DNA of 64,000 nucleotides from Dipteronia dyeriana (lineage: Eukaryota > Streptophyta > Magnoliopsida > Sapindales > Sapindaceae): contig CM065297.1 of NCBI GenBank assembly GCA_032871835.1, positions 25,987,598 to 26,051,597 of the forward strand. The letters run 5' to 3'. Shown here one piece after another: positions 32,641 to 45,960 of the stretch. Both the position numbers and the translations under genes were made by a program. The notes under the pieces are model-generated. The model ran no database searches and was not told the origin of the DNA. It was given only the letters and a program-made list of their open reading frames with translations. Position 1 is the first letter of the stretch. Each line of letters begins with the position of its first letter.

Positions 32641-35600
32641 TGCTCTTTAGAAAGCAAGACGGAGTCTTGGGTCCTAGATTCGGGAGCGTCTTTCCATGCC
32701 ACACCTCATAGAGAGTTTTTCGAGAACTACGTCTCTGGAAAATTGGGTACAGTGTATCTCGGTGACGATCAAGCATGTGACATTACCAAGAAGGGAGATG
32801 TAAAGATTCAGTTGTAGGGGTCAATTTGGAAACTCAAAAATGTGAGGCACATACCAGACTTGAGGAAGAATTTGATCTCTGTTGGGCAACTAGCGTCAAA
32901 TGGTTAAGTGACAACTTTCACAGGTGATAAGTGGAAGATTTCAGAAGGAGCTATGACAATCGCTAGAGGAAGTAAGACTGGGTAGCTTTGCACAACCATG
33001 GATGGTTATGGTTCATTCGCTATGGCGGAAGGTAAAGATGATCCGAACTTGTGGTACTACAGGTTTGAGCACATGAGTAGTCAAGGCTGAAGTGTCTGCA
33101 TTCGAAAAGAAAGTTGCTAGATTTAAAGAGTGTAAATGATGATTTCTATGAGAGCTGTATATTTGAAAAACAAAAATGAGTGAGCTTCAAGAAGACCGAA
33201 AGAGCACCAACAAAGAAGAAGCTAGAACTAGTGCACAACGATATCTGGAATCCAGCTTCAGTCTCATCAGCCGGGGGTAAACAGTACTTCGTCACATTTA
33301 TCGATGATCACTCTAGAAAGGTATGAGTTTACTTTCTAAAATACAAGTTTGTGGTATTTGATGCTTTCAAGAGATGGAAAGCCAGGGTTGGGAACGAGAA
33401 AGGGTTGAAGATCAAAAAGCTGCACTCAGACAATGGTGGAGAATATGAAGACAATGAGTTCAAAACGTTTTGCTACCATAATGGGATAAAGCTCAGTAGA
33501 ACGGTAACTAGAACCCCACAACAGAATAGTATAATAGAATGGATGAATAGGACATTGACTGATAAAGCTAGAATCATGAGGTTACATTCAGGGTTGCCAA
33601 AACAGTTCTGGGCAGAAGTAGTCAATTTAGCAACGTATTTGATCAATAGAAGGCCATCAAAGCCCTTGAACCTCGTTATACTAGAGGAGATTTGGACTGG
33701 AAAAAAGGTAAAAAAAAATTCCATCTTAAAGTATTTTGGTGTATTTCTTATGTACATGTAGGTGATCATGCGAGGAGTAAGCTAGATGCCAAGTCAGTGA
33801 AGTGCACCTTGGTGGGCTATGGAGAAGTTGAATTTGGTTACAAGTTATGGGATAACTCAAACCGCTAGATTATCAAAAGTAGTGATGTAGTCTTTAACGA
33901 AAGGGTCATATACAAAGACAAGAACACATAGGAGTCTAAGCCGGAAGAGCTAGAGTATTTTGGGCCAGATGATGTACCAGATAGAGGGATCGTGAAACAT
34001 ATCAAACAAAATAATGATGAGCAAGATGTGCAGCCCCAAATTCAAGAACCTATCCCACTTAGAGATGTTCCAGCGACACATGCTCAAAGTACATTGAGAA
34101 GATCAACTCGAACTTCTATACCAAATAGGAAGTACTTGCAATACATGTTGCTGACAGATGCGAGAGAACCTGAGTGTTATAATGAGGTATGTCGGGGAGA
34201 AGATGCGAGTAAGTGGGAGCTTGCAATGAATGATGAGATGAATTTGTTGGTATCTAACCAAACTTGGGAGTTAGCCAAGCTGCCTGAAGGAAAGAAAGCA
34301 CTACAGAATAAGTGGGTGTTTCAGATCAAAGAGGAATATGATGGTTCCAAAATATAAAAGGCACGACTAGTAGTTAAAGGTTTTCAACAAATTGAAGGTA
34401 TCGACTACTCTGAAATGTTTTCTCATGTTGTTAAACTAACTACGATCCGGTTAGTGTTGAGTATTGTCGTAGCAAAAGAGTTATATTTGAAGCAGTTAGT
34501 TGTGAAGACTGTCTTTCTTCGTGGAGAATTGGAGGAAGAGATATACATGAAGCATCCAGAGGTTTGTAGGTTGACGAAGAGCTTGTATGGTTTAAACAAG
34601 CTCCCCGACAGTGGTACAAGAAGTTAGATGGGTTTATACAAGACAATGGCTACATGAGATGCAATGTTGACCACTACTGCTACTTCAAAAAGGTTAAGTC
34701 AAATTTTATTATTTTGTTACTTTATGTTGATGACATGTTAGTAGCTGGTACAAATTTATAAGAGATTAAAAATTTAAAGAAGAAACTCTCGAGCGAATTC
34801 GAGATGAAGAATTTAGGTCCAGTAAAACAAATTCTTGGAATAAGAATTAGTAGAGACGAATAGGAAGATACATTGAAGCTTTTACAAGCATAGTACGTTC
34901 GTAAAGTGTTATGCAGATTTAGCATAGGAGATGTGAAATCAGTGAGAACACCTTTGGCTAGTCATTTTAGGTTGTCTAAGGATCAAAGTCCGAAGGCGAA
35001 AGAGGAAAAGAACTTCATGGCTAGAGTTCTTTACGTTTCAGTCATTGGAAGTCTAATGTATGCCATGACCTACACAAGACCAGATACTTCCCAAGCAGTG
35101 GGAGTTATGAGCCAATACATGTCCAATCCAGGAAAACCTCACTAGGAGGCCGTAAAGTGGATCCTAAGATACCTATGGGGTACGACAAAGAGATGTCTAA
35201 CCTTCAAAAGAGATGAACTCAAGCTAGAAGGTTATGTGTGTAGTGAAAAATCGGTTCAAAAACGCGGCAAAAGTGTAAAATTAGGGTTTGATATATTTAA
35301 AAAATTTCCCATTAATAAAAAGAACATTAACCCTAGATTAATTGACGTATATTAAAAGTATCATACATTTTTATCGTGACGATCGAACAAGCGACGAATT
35401 GAATCCGTAAGATCTTCCAATCCAATCACGAACATGAATCACCTAGGAGTGTAGGCCCATTTTCTTTAAATTGTATACCTAAGGATAGAAACAAACAAAA
35501 TCTTTTTCTTTGTTAGTCATAATTATCCTTCAAGAAGAAAAACAAAAAAACATTAGGTCACTTGTGAGTTATTAATCAATTTGATTGAAACTCGCGTGAA

Positions 35601-37711
35601 CCTTGATTCGATTTTGTACACAAAACCTTTTGATAAAAAGGCTACTAGTGCACTATCGAAAACAAAAACGTTCTTTCTTCATTTTCTTCATTGTCGAATT
35701 TTTACACACCAATCTTTAGAGTTGGAAGAATTTATCTAGAGCAAGAACCAGATTCTCTACACTCAAAATTCTCTCTTGGCCGAAATTTCTCTCCCTTAAA
35801 TTATGGCTTGGCCGAAATTTATCTCCAAGAAAAGGTAATGGCCGAAATTTTTCTCTCTAAAAATTAGGTTGGTCGAATTCTACACTACCATATATATAGT
35901 GGCTGAATTCTTCCTCCTTTTAATTTAGTAGATCTTTATCCTACTAGGAAAAAGATTTTGACTTTTAATTAATTAATTAATTAATTAATTTTTATTTAAT
36001 TAAATAATAAAATAAAAAACTATATATATAAGACTAATAAATAGTCCCTTGCCGCCCAAACCATTATATATGGGCCAATATTGTTTTTTTTCTATTTTAT
36101 TAAATCCGTTGGACCTTAATAAAAGGTCCACATGTGAACTAGACTCATTCTTACTAAAATAAAAAATTCCACATGACTTAATAAAATTCTAGATGGACCT
36201 ATAAATGGTCCGGTAGAATATATAAAGTGATCCATGCAAGTTCGTGTGGATTGAGGATCTTGGCGAGCTATCAAAATTTAAGCTCCAATAGACACAACCC
36301 AATCACAATCAACAAATGATTCACTTATGTCCGATCTATTAATATTAGTTCATTACACTAAATAACTAAAATTAAACTCTTAAATAAAGATAGAATAAGT
36401 TAATATTGTTCATTCATGCCCTAAACAACCTTATTGGAGAAAGTGTATCCTCGTAAAAAATATCAGTAATCGCCAAGAGCACATAGACTGCTTATAGCTC
36501 TCCAAGTTATCATATTCACTCATATGACCACATTTTGAACTTGGATATTTTGAATTGTCCAGAAGCCATATATCAATAGACACTATTGAAAACTTAACGT
36601 TAATATTTAATGTCCAATACCTCAAAACATTCATATGATGATATTCTACTCTCATTTAATAAATGGAGTCACGATGTCCATATCTATAAATGAAGTCATC
36701 TATCAATTAACAAATGAATACCACCAAACTATCGAGGATAGACTATGTTATATAATCGTACTCATTGATAGCTCAAATGATAACACTTGCACCTATAAGT
36801 CCATCATTTATCTCAGGATTGAGATAAACTCCCCGATTGTCTTTAAGTGAAAACTTTTATCCATTGACGGTTGTGGATAAAGTATTTCACTATGATCCTA
36901 TTCAATGCACCCAGTGCACTAGATTCTTTTACCCAAAGACACCGCACTTTGATGATTTTAGACTCATCATAATACATTTGATCTCACTCAAATGCTAGCA
37001 AAAGAATATACAAATTTAACAAGATAAATGTGTTCAACCTTTATCTTAAGTTGTGTCTATCTCATACATATCCAGATGTACGAACAATTCTTCTTTTCTT
37101 ATCGTATTTTGACCTTATAATTTTTACTTTTGACAATTATAATAATTAAACTATAAATGCTATAAGATTTGTTAAACTATAAATCACTTTTATTAATATG
37201 AAAAGATTGTCAAATACATTATTACACTCTTGCTATCGAGCATAATCCCAACAATGTGGATTCAGGTTTTGCTGGAGAGGTGGATCATCGAAGAAGTACC
37301 ACTGGATATGTGTTCACAATGGCTAGTACCGCGATTAGTTGGGTGTCTCAGTTGTATAAAATAGTGACAATCTTTACAACTGAAGTAGAATATGTGGTTG
37401 TGGCTATGACAGAAGTAAGCAAGTGGCTGATATGGTTACAAGGGTTATTAGTTGAGTTTGGATTCGATCAGGTGATGAAATTGTTACATAGTGATAGTCA
37501 GAGTGCAATACACTTAGTCAAGAATTCGGTGTTCTATTCTAGAACCAAGCATATAGACTTGCACTACCACATTATTCGATCGTTAATCGAAGATGGAGTG
37601 TTAAAGTTAGTAAAGATTACAGAAACTAAGAATCCGACTGATATGTTAACCAAACCAATCACTATTGAGAAACTGAAGTTGTGTATAGCTTTAGTAAATC
37701 TTCAAGAGTGA
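32641..37711 (+). pseudogene. Copia-3 pol (broken, split by a solo LTR)
   Basis: The protease site is intact (WVLDSGASFHAT, about 32668). The integrase core keeps KKLHSDNGGEY and TPQQNSIIEWMNRTL. Reverse transcriptase has [25 protein letters not shown] and the intact catalytic box LLYVDDMLVAG near 34725. RNase H begins just before 35234 (LKLEGYV), is interrupted by the solo LTR, and resumes at 37259 (DSGFAGEVDHRRSTTGYVF) through LLHSDSQSAIHLVKN to the stop at 37709. At least six in-frame stops lie within the domains, including WEAVKW read as a stop at 35144 (TAG). It is inactive. Confidence 0.88.
35239..37253 (-). mobile_element. Solo LTR, 2.0 kb, inside the Copia-3 RNase H
   Basis: The insert begins TGTAGTGAAAAATCGG and ends ATAATCCCAACA, with the perfect 5-bp duplication ATGTG on both sides (35234-35238 and 37254-37258). 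Taking it out joins GYV to DSG in frame. There is no coding region or internal domain, as expected after LTR-LTR recombination. The TGTTGGGATTATG start favours minus orientation. A (TTAA)n run lies near 35970-36000. Confidence 0.85.
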
Positions 37712-37802
37712 AGATGTGGAGAATATATATACCGTTATTTATCTACTAAATCATCGATGAAGGATGAAGAACGTTGATTGAATTTCGATCTTTAAAAGAG
37801 AT

Positions 37803-38486
37803 TGTTAGGGAAGTGTGATAACTTAAAATAAAAAAGAAACGACAAAGTTGTCTTTTGTGAAACAAGAATTAAAATAATAAAAAAAAAGGAAAGCAAAAGA
37901 TGGGGTTTGGGAATTGTGCAGAATAAAGTCAACAATTGAAGCAAATTTGAAATTGCTTCACGCACGCTGTGGCCTTGTACAGCGCCTTGTGCATCAGTGT
38001 GACTTTTTTGCAAGGAGAGCGTCTTAGATAGCGGTCGACCAAATATTGAAGAGCGCTGTGAGAAGCGCTGCAAATTATAACAGTGGTGGTACAGCGGTTC
38101 AAGATCAGTGGATGTATGCTGGTAGAGCGCCGTGGATACCGACAGCGGTCGGACGTAATTTTATGAGAAATAGGATTTCTTGTATAGATAGAAAGTGGAA
38201 ACAAAAAACAATTAGGATTTTACCAAATCTAATGTTTTTATATAAATATTACAATTATATAAAGTTTGAAAAGCGTGAGAAAAATTGTTAGAACGAGAAA
38301 GAACAATTATAGAAACATAAAGATATTATAATCAATTCTAAGAAATAATGAATTTAGTATGTTACATTCCGTAAACATAGATAAATTATTAAACAACGTA
38401 AAATCGTTGATATCATCTTTTTCTTCCTATGATTTTTTTATTATTTATTTATATTTGGATTTGTTTGTACGCTGTTTTTCACAACA
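37803..38486 (+). repeat. Copia-3 3' LTR
   Basis: It runs from TGTTAGGGAAGTGTG to TTCACAACA and is uninterrupted. It serves as the reference that shows where the hAT elements entered the 5' LTR. Confidence 0.88.
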
Positions 38487-38696
38487 CCACCTTGTGCTAG
38501 AGCCTTTAGCAAGTAATAGTGAGAATAGCATGGACAAACGCTATCTCAGTGGAAGATATAAATTTATCTTACTTAAGGATGAGTTGATTTAATTAATTCA
38601 TTTCTTTTACTATACTTATATAATATATATAATTATGTATGAACGTACAATACATGTACATGATGTACTGATATACTGATGTACGTGTACACGTGC

Positions 38697-38938
38697 CTGG
38701 GCAGAGGCGTTTCTGAAAAAATAAGAAGGGTAGTCATTTCCAGAGAGGACGAGGATGGCCGCAAAGGATTGTTGTATTTCAAGTGAATTGTAGACTTCTT
38801 CTTTAATGAGTTGTTGAAAGAAACCGATCAGAGTGGTCATGTTTGGTAACGGAGACGTGATCTCGAACACGCCCGTCCCTCCATATGCGAAGTTCATTCC
38901 ATTTCTCAAGTATTCCCCACCAACTCTCCTTAACTTGG
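38697..38938 (-). pseudogene. GDSL exon 3
   Basis: It reads KLRRVGGEYLRNGMNFAYGG, TGVF, PLPNMTTLIGFFQQLIKEEV and LSGNDYPSYFFRNASAQ, covering the conserved Gly block and the Asn block (GNDY). The chosen acceptor (TTTATTGAAG, AG at 38940-38939) restores DYL-A-K with exon 2 in phase 1. About ten residues expected between AK and LRRV are missing, so either a deletion occurred or the 5' limit is wrong; the open frame continues upstream to 39015. The donor after SAQ reads AG-GCACGT, a GC-type site. Confidence 0.85.
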
Positions 38939-39188
38939 CTTCAATAAACAACAATGGCCGTTCACTTTCGTGTGTCATAAGTAAAGTCCCGTCCAGTAAA
39001 GAGATGTTGCCACCTCCCTCGTAAAGAAGCTTTTAGTATTGTTTTTATTCAAATTTAAAAAAAAATAGTGGTTTTAGTGATCCAGCTTATAGTTTTAAAT
39101 ATATTTAAAAATTATGAGGTTATGTACATGGCATTGGTGAGGATAGCTCAACAGGTGATGAGGAAAAATATGAAAATAATAAAAATAA

Positions 39189-40127
39189 TGTTATATGTAT
39201 ATTTTATTAAATGTACACGTCACTGACAGATAAGATAGTCTCCTAAAAAGATTGCAAGATAAGCATCTAAACTGGCCACCGAAAACACCATCGGTGGTAT
39301 CACCAAGACATGAGAACCTGAGTAAGGCCGAATACGAATACGAATACGAATACTCGGCACTTTCAGCTTTACTCGGGACGATATGAGAAACCCGAGTAAA
39401 GAAGCTGTCAAGAAATATGTGATTCACATAAGTAAATGAGCCTAGAGAAAGAATCTAAAATCACACTCCAATACGGAAACATCCTTATTTCATTCTCCCG
39501 TATCAGAGGAGGAAAGAATTTAAGACCTTCTAGAAGGATAAACGTTAAACAAGAAACAAGTCCAAATCAAGCAATAACTCTATTCTTCTAGAAGATTACA
39601 CACCGATTAGGAAATAAGTCCTAAACGGACTATGCAACTAAAATCCCACGAAGATTCAGACTCGATCCATAAGATCTCGGAAACAGGAAAGAAGAAAAAG
39701 AAAAAGAAAAAGAAAACTTCAACAAGCAACCAATTCTAATTAAACACCATCACCTTTCCTTATTTGTGTAATAAGGATTATGGTTCTATGCACAAATAAA
39801 TAAATCCATAATCTCATTGTGAACGACGACACAAACATATACGACAACACATAGAAAATATACAAAAAAGAGAGAAGAGAGAACATAAGTAATCACTATA
39901 AAAGAGAGGCAAAAGAGATCGAGTGCTGCAATTCTTTATTTAATAGTGGATTTGGCTTGGTTGTCTTTACAACCACCCGTGGATGTTTCTCCGGTCACCG
40001 GAGTTTTACCACGTAAACTCATGTCACAAACATATAAATTGCATTCTCTTTCTGTTTCTCTTTTAACAGGTCATAATCGAACCAAGTGTTGTTGACTTTC
40101 TTGCCCATCAAGAAATTGGCGTCAACA
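39189..40127 (+). repeat. Gypsy 5' LTR
   Basis: 939 bp, matching 49678-50594 over its length. It contains GAATACGAATACGAATAC near 39333, which is shorter in the other LTR. Confidence 0.9.
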
Positions 40128-40128
40128 A

Positions 40129-40146
40129 TTGGCGCTAGAAGAAGGG
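40129..40146 (+). other. Gypsy primer-binding site
   Basis: TTGGCGCTAGAAGAAGGG lies directly after the 5' LTR. TGGCGC-type primer sites are usual in plant Gypsy elements. The exact tRNA is not assigned. Confidence 0.7.
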
Positions 40147-40166
40147 GTTACCTTCGATCTGTTTAA

Positions 40167-42290
40167 ATGTTGTCTAGTAATGGAAGTAAAATCGGTTCCA
40201 GAGACATACGAAAATCGCTAGATAAAGCTCACCAAGGAGAGGCCACTCAAGATCCCAACACCATCACTGGGAACCAACCGGTATCCCTGACTGGCATCCA
40301 GCGAGTCCCTCCAACCAGCGAGGACATAACGCACCTTTTCAGGGATGCATTGCAACAGTTATTGACAAATGTAGCGAAGGAAATAATAGATCTGTTGGCC
40401 TCAAGAGAGACGAATCCTCTAAATCAACCATCCCCACACGATCAGTCACCTCCCAAGCTCTGATCGGTAATAGTTGGGCCAGAACCAGACGCATTAGCAG
40501 TTGTTAGAAATTCAGATCTTACCAACCAGACTGGGGGTACATCGCACAACCAGGACAAGGATCTTGAGATGCCCACAAGAGAGACGAATCCTCTAAACCA
40601 ACCATCCCTACAAGATTAGTCACCTCCCAAGCTCCGATTGATAATAGTTGGGGCTATAACCAGACACGTTAGCAGCCGTTAAACATTCAGATCCTACCAA
40701 CCAGACTGGGGGTACATCGCACAACCAGGACAAGGATCTTGAGATGCCCATAGAATAGCCTCGCCAAAAATGAAGCAACGACCAAGCAAGGCATGATAGG
40801 TACTGCAATTATGATCGGCGAAGGAACCGGTCATCATCATCAGAAGACAGTGACCGTCATCATTGTAAATGCCACCATGGAACAATACGCTTACAAGGGT
40901 TAGCTCGTGAGACTCAGAGGCAAGCATAAGAGGAGCGGGAGACAGGTATGCCCGTCAATCGACAACTCAACCATCGGGGAGAGCCAATGAGTGATAGAGA
41001 TATTGTGATACAGAGCCTGTCCTGAGAAGTCGAGAATAACAAGCTTTATATGGATGCGTTGATTAGGCATTATGGACACAATTAGTTGTCTGACGACGAT
41101 TCTGACAACCCTTTCACTAGAGACATTCTACGAACACCATTCCCGGAGAGATTCAGAATGCCGCACGTGGAACAATTCAAAAAGGATACAGATCCCAATG
41201 AGCATGTCAGACGGTATAAGAGCGCTATGGCCCAATATGCCCACAACGATCCCTTGTTATGTCTTAACTTCCCACATACACTCAGGGATGTAAGCTCAAG
41301 GTGGTTTGGAAGATTTCCCCCTGCAAGTATTGGGAGTTTCAGGGAATTGAGCAGAAGCTTCTCAAGACAACCAATTCCCCGGGAATGTGCACAGGAAAAA
41401 ATCAGTGGCATATCTTTCTCAACTAAAACAAGGGAAATGTGAGTCGCTAAAAAAGTATCTGGAATATTCGGCCAAGCATTCTCAAAAATTGGCAGTGCAA
41501 ATGATGAAACAATAATCGCTGCATTTATAAACAACATACAGAACAAGCGGCTATCTTATGACTTAAGGAGAGCTCATCTAACTAGATATACATACATGAT
41601 GGATATGGCAGGAGGATATGCATTGGCTAAAGAAGAAGAGTTGGCAATAAGAGGTTGTTACATGCATGGAGGACTACCCGAGCAAAAAGATGCCTAGTTA
41701 AAGAGTCATAAAGGGAAACAAAAGGGGAATAGAAAAGAAAGAAGCAAAGATGGTGGAAGCGGACGTTGTACTGACCAAACCAAAGAAAAGTTTCAAGGAA
41801 AGTACACAAACTACACCCCACTTCGGAAAACACAGGACGAGATCCTGGCAATATTAGAAGAAAAGAATCTGGTGAAAGAGTCACCTCGGCAGTCACAATT
41901 TGCCCGATGAGACACGATAAAGTATTGCAGATTCCACAAAGAGAGCAGACATGAGACCTCTAAATGTTACCAGCTCAGAGATCATATAGAAACCCTAATC
42001 TGAGAAAGGCATCCACAAGATATTATCTTGAAGAAAGATGAGAAGACAAGTTTGGAAAGAAACCAAGTCTGGAGATCACGGCTCAGATCGAAACAAAAGG
42101 CTAGTTCTGAGGTGAGCGGAGCAATTCAAACCATCTTTGGAGGACTTTCAACTAGAAGAAATAACCGAGAACGGACTCAGGAAATCTGAGAAGCGGTTGA
42201 AGCAAGGTAAAATTTCGACGTTAATTCCATTGAGCTTAATCCAAAGAGAATAAAGGAAAAATGGGACCCAATAGTGTTTACTGAAGCTGA
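40167..42290 (+). pseudogene. Gypsy gag (broken)
   Basis: An N-terminal frame (40167-40463, MLSSNGSKIGS, Pro/Ser/Thr-rich) ends at a stop. The region 40470-40760 repeats part of it (ETNPLNQPS-type segment twice). The capsid-like core is at 41086-41442 (FPERFRMPHVEQFK, DPNEHVRRYKSAMAQY, RWFGRFPPASIGSF). A zinc-finger-like motif (YCRFHKESRHETSKCYQL) lies at about 41923-41975. Several stops and frameshifts separate these blocks. Confidence 0.82.
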
Positions 42291-45200
42291 TTAACATGGG
42301 GTCAACGTCAGACCAAACAATGCTCTAGTCATTAGCGCCCGGATTGGCCATAGGGAAGTTCGAAGGATACTAGTGGACAACGGTAGCTCAACAGACATCC
42401 TCAATGTAGCCGTTTATGATCTACTGAGATTGGATCGAAAGGAGTTGCAACCTTTCCATACCCCACTCAGAGGATTTGGAGGAGTCGAGGTCAGGTCTCT
42501 AGGAATGGTGAAATTGCTTGTGAAAATTGGAGTGGCACCTTGCTAGAAAACGGTGTTACTCGACTTTGTAGTGGTAGACATGGAGAACTGGCCTTACAAT
42601 GCCTTACTGAGTCGACCTTTCCTGAATAAAACAAAGGCAGTAATGGCAACCTACGCCCTGATGATCAAATTCCCGACAGAATGGGGAGTAGGAACGATCA
42701 AGGGTTCGTAGAAAATGGCCAGATGAGCTAATCTCTCTGTTTACAAGGACAAAGACAACAGTGAGCACCAAGTGTGTACCCTGACCCAACCGGATCAGAC
42801 TAAGCAAGAAGAATCAATGATGTTCGAGTTTGACCCAAGGGAGGAACCCGAAACATCAAAGAATGAGCCATCAAAGAAAGTAGTCTTAAGGGAAGATGAA
42901 CCAACAAAGAAGGTTAAAATCGGAGCTAATTTAAAAGAAAAGATCAGGGAAGATCTCATCAATTTGCTCAGAGAATACAAAGACGTATTTACGTTGAGTC
43001 ACGAAGACATGGTGGGGATAGACACATGAGTGGTATCATATCACTTGGTTGTGGATCTGAGCGTAAAAACTGTAATTCAAAAAAGAAGATTCTTTAACCT
43101 CGAAAGGAGTTGGGCAATCAAACAGGAGGTAGAGAAGTTTCTCGCTATAGAATCAATCAGAGAAATCAATTATCCACAGTAGGTAGCGAATGTGGTGTTG
43201 GTCAAGAAGTAAAATTGTCAATGGAGAATGTGCGTGGATTTCAGAGATTTGGACAAATCCTGTCCAAAGGATAGTTACTTCCCAGAATAGACCGGTTGGT
43301 CGATGCTTCATCATGTCATGAACTACTCACTTTCATAGATACTTATTCAGGATATAACCAGATCAGGATGAACAAAGCAGATGAAGATAAAACGGCATTC
43401 ATAATCGACCTGGGGCTATACTGCTACACAGTGATGCTCTTTGGGCCAAAAAATACTGGGGCAACATATCAAAGACTGGTCAACAGAATTTTTGCTCACT
43501 AAATAGAAAGAAACATGGAAGTCTACATTGATGATATGCTAACCAAAAGTATCACAACAGTCAAGCATACTTCAGACTTGCGTGAAACATTTGATGTCCT
43601 GAGGAGACACCAGATGAAGTTAAATCCGAGTAAATGCCTCTTCGGGGTTCTTGTGGAAAGATTCCTCGATTTCTAAGTTCACCAGAGAGGGATTGAAGTA
43701 AATCTCGAGAAGATTAAAGCTCTCGAAGAAATGGTTTCTTCAAGAACCTTAAAGGAGGTACAACGTCTGACGGGATGCCTAGCTTCTCTCGGTAGATTCA
43801 TTTTGAAAGCAATGGACAGATGTGCACCATTTTTCAAAATAATCAAAAAGGGAAAGGGACTCAAATGAAATGCAGAATGTGAACAGGCATTTCAGAAGAT
43901 AAAAGAACACTTAGGACAGACACTCATCCTTTCGAAACCAAAGGAAGGAAAAGTACTTTATCTATATTTGTCCCTTACAGAATTAGCCGTAAGCTCGGTC
44001 CTAGTCAGAACAGAGGATGAAGTACAAAGGCCAATACACCGACTGCACGCTTAAGCAAATTATGTTGAAACCTGAGATTTCGGGAAGATTAACCAAATGG
44101 GCAATCGAGTTGAGTGAATTCAATATTAATTATGAGCCCATGACATCACTCAAGGGCCAAACAGTGACAGATTTTGTAACAGAGTTTACGGAGCCCGATC
44201 TAGAGGCAAAAAGAATGTTGGGTAAAAGCTTCTCATGGAAATTATATGTTGATGGCTCCTCGAACACTCATGGCAGTGGGGAAAGGGTTGTGGTATGCAC
44301 CTTAGAAGAAGATGACGTTGAATGTGCCATGAGATTCGACTTCAAAGCAACAAACAACCAAGCAAAATATGAGGCACTGCTGGCAGGGCTTAGAGTTTGC
44401 ATCACACTCGGAGCAGATGAAGTCGAGATATTCAGCAACTCATAGGTAGTCGTCAACCATATCCTAAACTAATATCAGGCCAGGGATGAAAGTATGATGG
44501 CTTACTTGGGCATAGCAAAACAATTCCTTCAACGGTTCAAAGAATATAGAATTGTCTAGATCCTTTGGGAAGAAAATAAAAAAGCAGTTGCTTTATCCAA
44601 GCTGGCATCGGCAACAACCACAATAAGGCCAAAGAATATCCCAGTCACACATCTTCTTAGGCCAAGTATAGTTGAACCAAAAGACTTTGAAGTTTCAGAA
44701 ATCTGAACACCGCTAGATGGTTGGATGACTCAGCTAAAAAGGTACTTGGAAGAGGATGTACTCCCGAAAGACCCTTTGGAGGCAAATCGCATCAGGTACA
44801 GGTTAGCCAGGTGTACTATAATTGGAGGAGAATTATATAGAATGGGATTTTCCCGAACGCTCCAAAGGTGCGTATCAGAGGAAGACGCACACCAGATATT
44901 AAAGGAAATCCATAGTGGCGTGTGTGGAAACTATACAAGAGGCAAAATCATAGCACACAAGGTACTCATGCAAGGTTTGTACTGGCCTTCTCTGTTCTCT
45001 GATGCACAACGATGTTCAGAAAGTTGTAACCCTTGCCAAAGGATTACCAATGACATTCAGTGATCCCCTAAACACCTCAGAAGTCTCACATCCCCATGTC
45101 CATTCGTCATGTGGGACTTGGACTTAAATGGTCCGATGCCAGCAGGAACAGGGGGTGGAACAAAGCATGCAATTGTGGTTGTTGACTATTTCACTACGTG

Positions 45201-45960
45201 AGTGGAAGCTGAAGCATTAGTGCACATCACGGAAGCAAACTCCATAAACTTTATGAAGAAGAACACACTCTATAGGTTTGGAGTCCCGAATATTATTATC
45301 ACTGATAACGGCACCTAATTTGACAATAAAAAATTTAGGCAATTGTGTAGTAAGTACTATATTTCAAATTATTATGCTACACATGCCTACCCTTAAACAA
45401 ATGGACAAGCTGAAGCAGTGAACAAAGTCATCAACAACACGCTCAAAGCAAAGCTGGATGCCAAAAAGGGCAATCGGGTTGAAAAACTTCCTGAAGTATT
45501 ATGGGCTTATCGGATAATGGTAAAGACTTCTACAAGAGAAACACTGTTTTCTTTGACATTCGAAACAGAGGCCGTCATCCCTGCAGAAACATCATATATG
45601 TCGTCCAGAGTCAGGTTTTATGATGAAGATCATAATGTTGATATGTTGTTACAAAGCTTGGATGAGTTAGAAGAAAAAATGGAGAAATCCCGAGTGCGAA
45701 ATGCGGCATATCAACAAAGAGTGGCTAGGCACTACAATTCTCATGTGTGAGTTAGGAAGTTCCGAATGGGAGACCTGGTGCTCAGAAGAGTATCGTTGAA
45801 CATAAAAGATAAAGTTGCAAGCTCTTTGGCTCATAAATGAGAAGGCCCATACAAAATTGAAGGAATGACCGGACATGGAGCATATTGGATTATCCGACCA
45901 GATGAAGGAGTTTTACCCTATCCATGCAATGCTCAATACCTGAAGATTTTTTATCCTTGG
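42291..45960 (+). pseudogene. Gypsy pol: protease, RT, two RNase H domains, integrase (broken)
   Basis: The protease reads RRILVDNGSSTDIL near 42364-42405. Reverse transcriptase blocks are CVDFRDLDKSCPKDSYF (about 43233), FIDTYSGYNQIRMN, and the catalytic VYIDDML near 43531, with stops between them. The second RNase H reads WKLYVDGSSNTHGSG and NNQAKYEALLAGLR (44236-44400). Integrase keeps the HHCC finger (HQILKEIHSGVCG, CNPCQR) and the D, D, E residues in MWDLDLNGP, IITDNGT and NGQAEAVNKV. Stops often replace TGG or CAA codons (for example in VEAEAL at 45199 and EGPYKI at 45838). Confidence 0.9.

Larger units (their letters stand above)
25628..38486 (+). mobile_element. Copia-3, Ty1/Copia element carrying three nested insertions
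   Basis: The 5' LTR (25628-31664, split by two hAT elements) and 3' LTR (37803-38486) align over about 690 bp once the insertions are removed. The internal region has Copia order with many stops. The primer-binding site is intact and the reverse transcriptase keeps YVDD, but the RNase H domain is split by a 2-kb solo LTR. A clear target duplication for the whole element is not seen. It occupies most of GDSL intron 3. Confidence 0.9.

Noticed and set aside
38616..38978. ATG at 38978 as an independent gene start
   Set aside because: The frame is GDSL exon 3 plus flanking intron. The family has exon 1 and 2 sequences upstream, and they are found at 62.4-62.8 kb.
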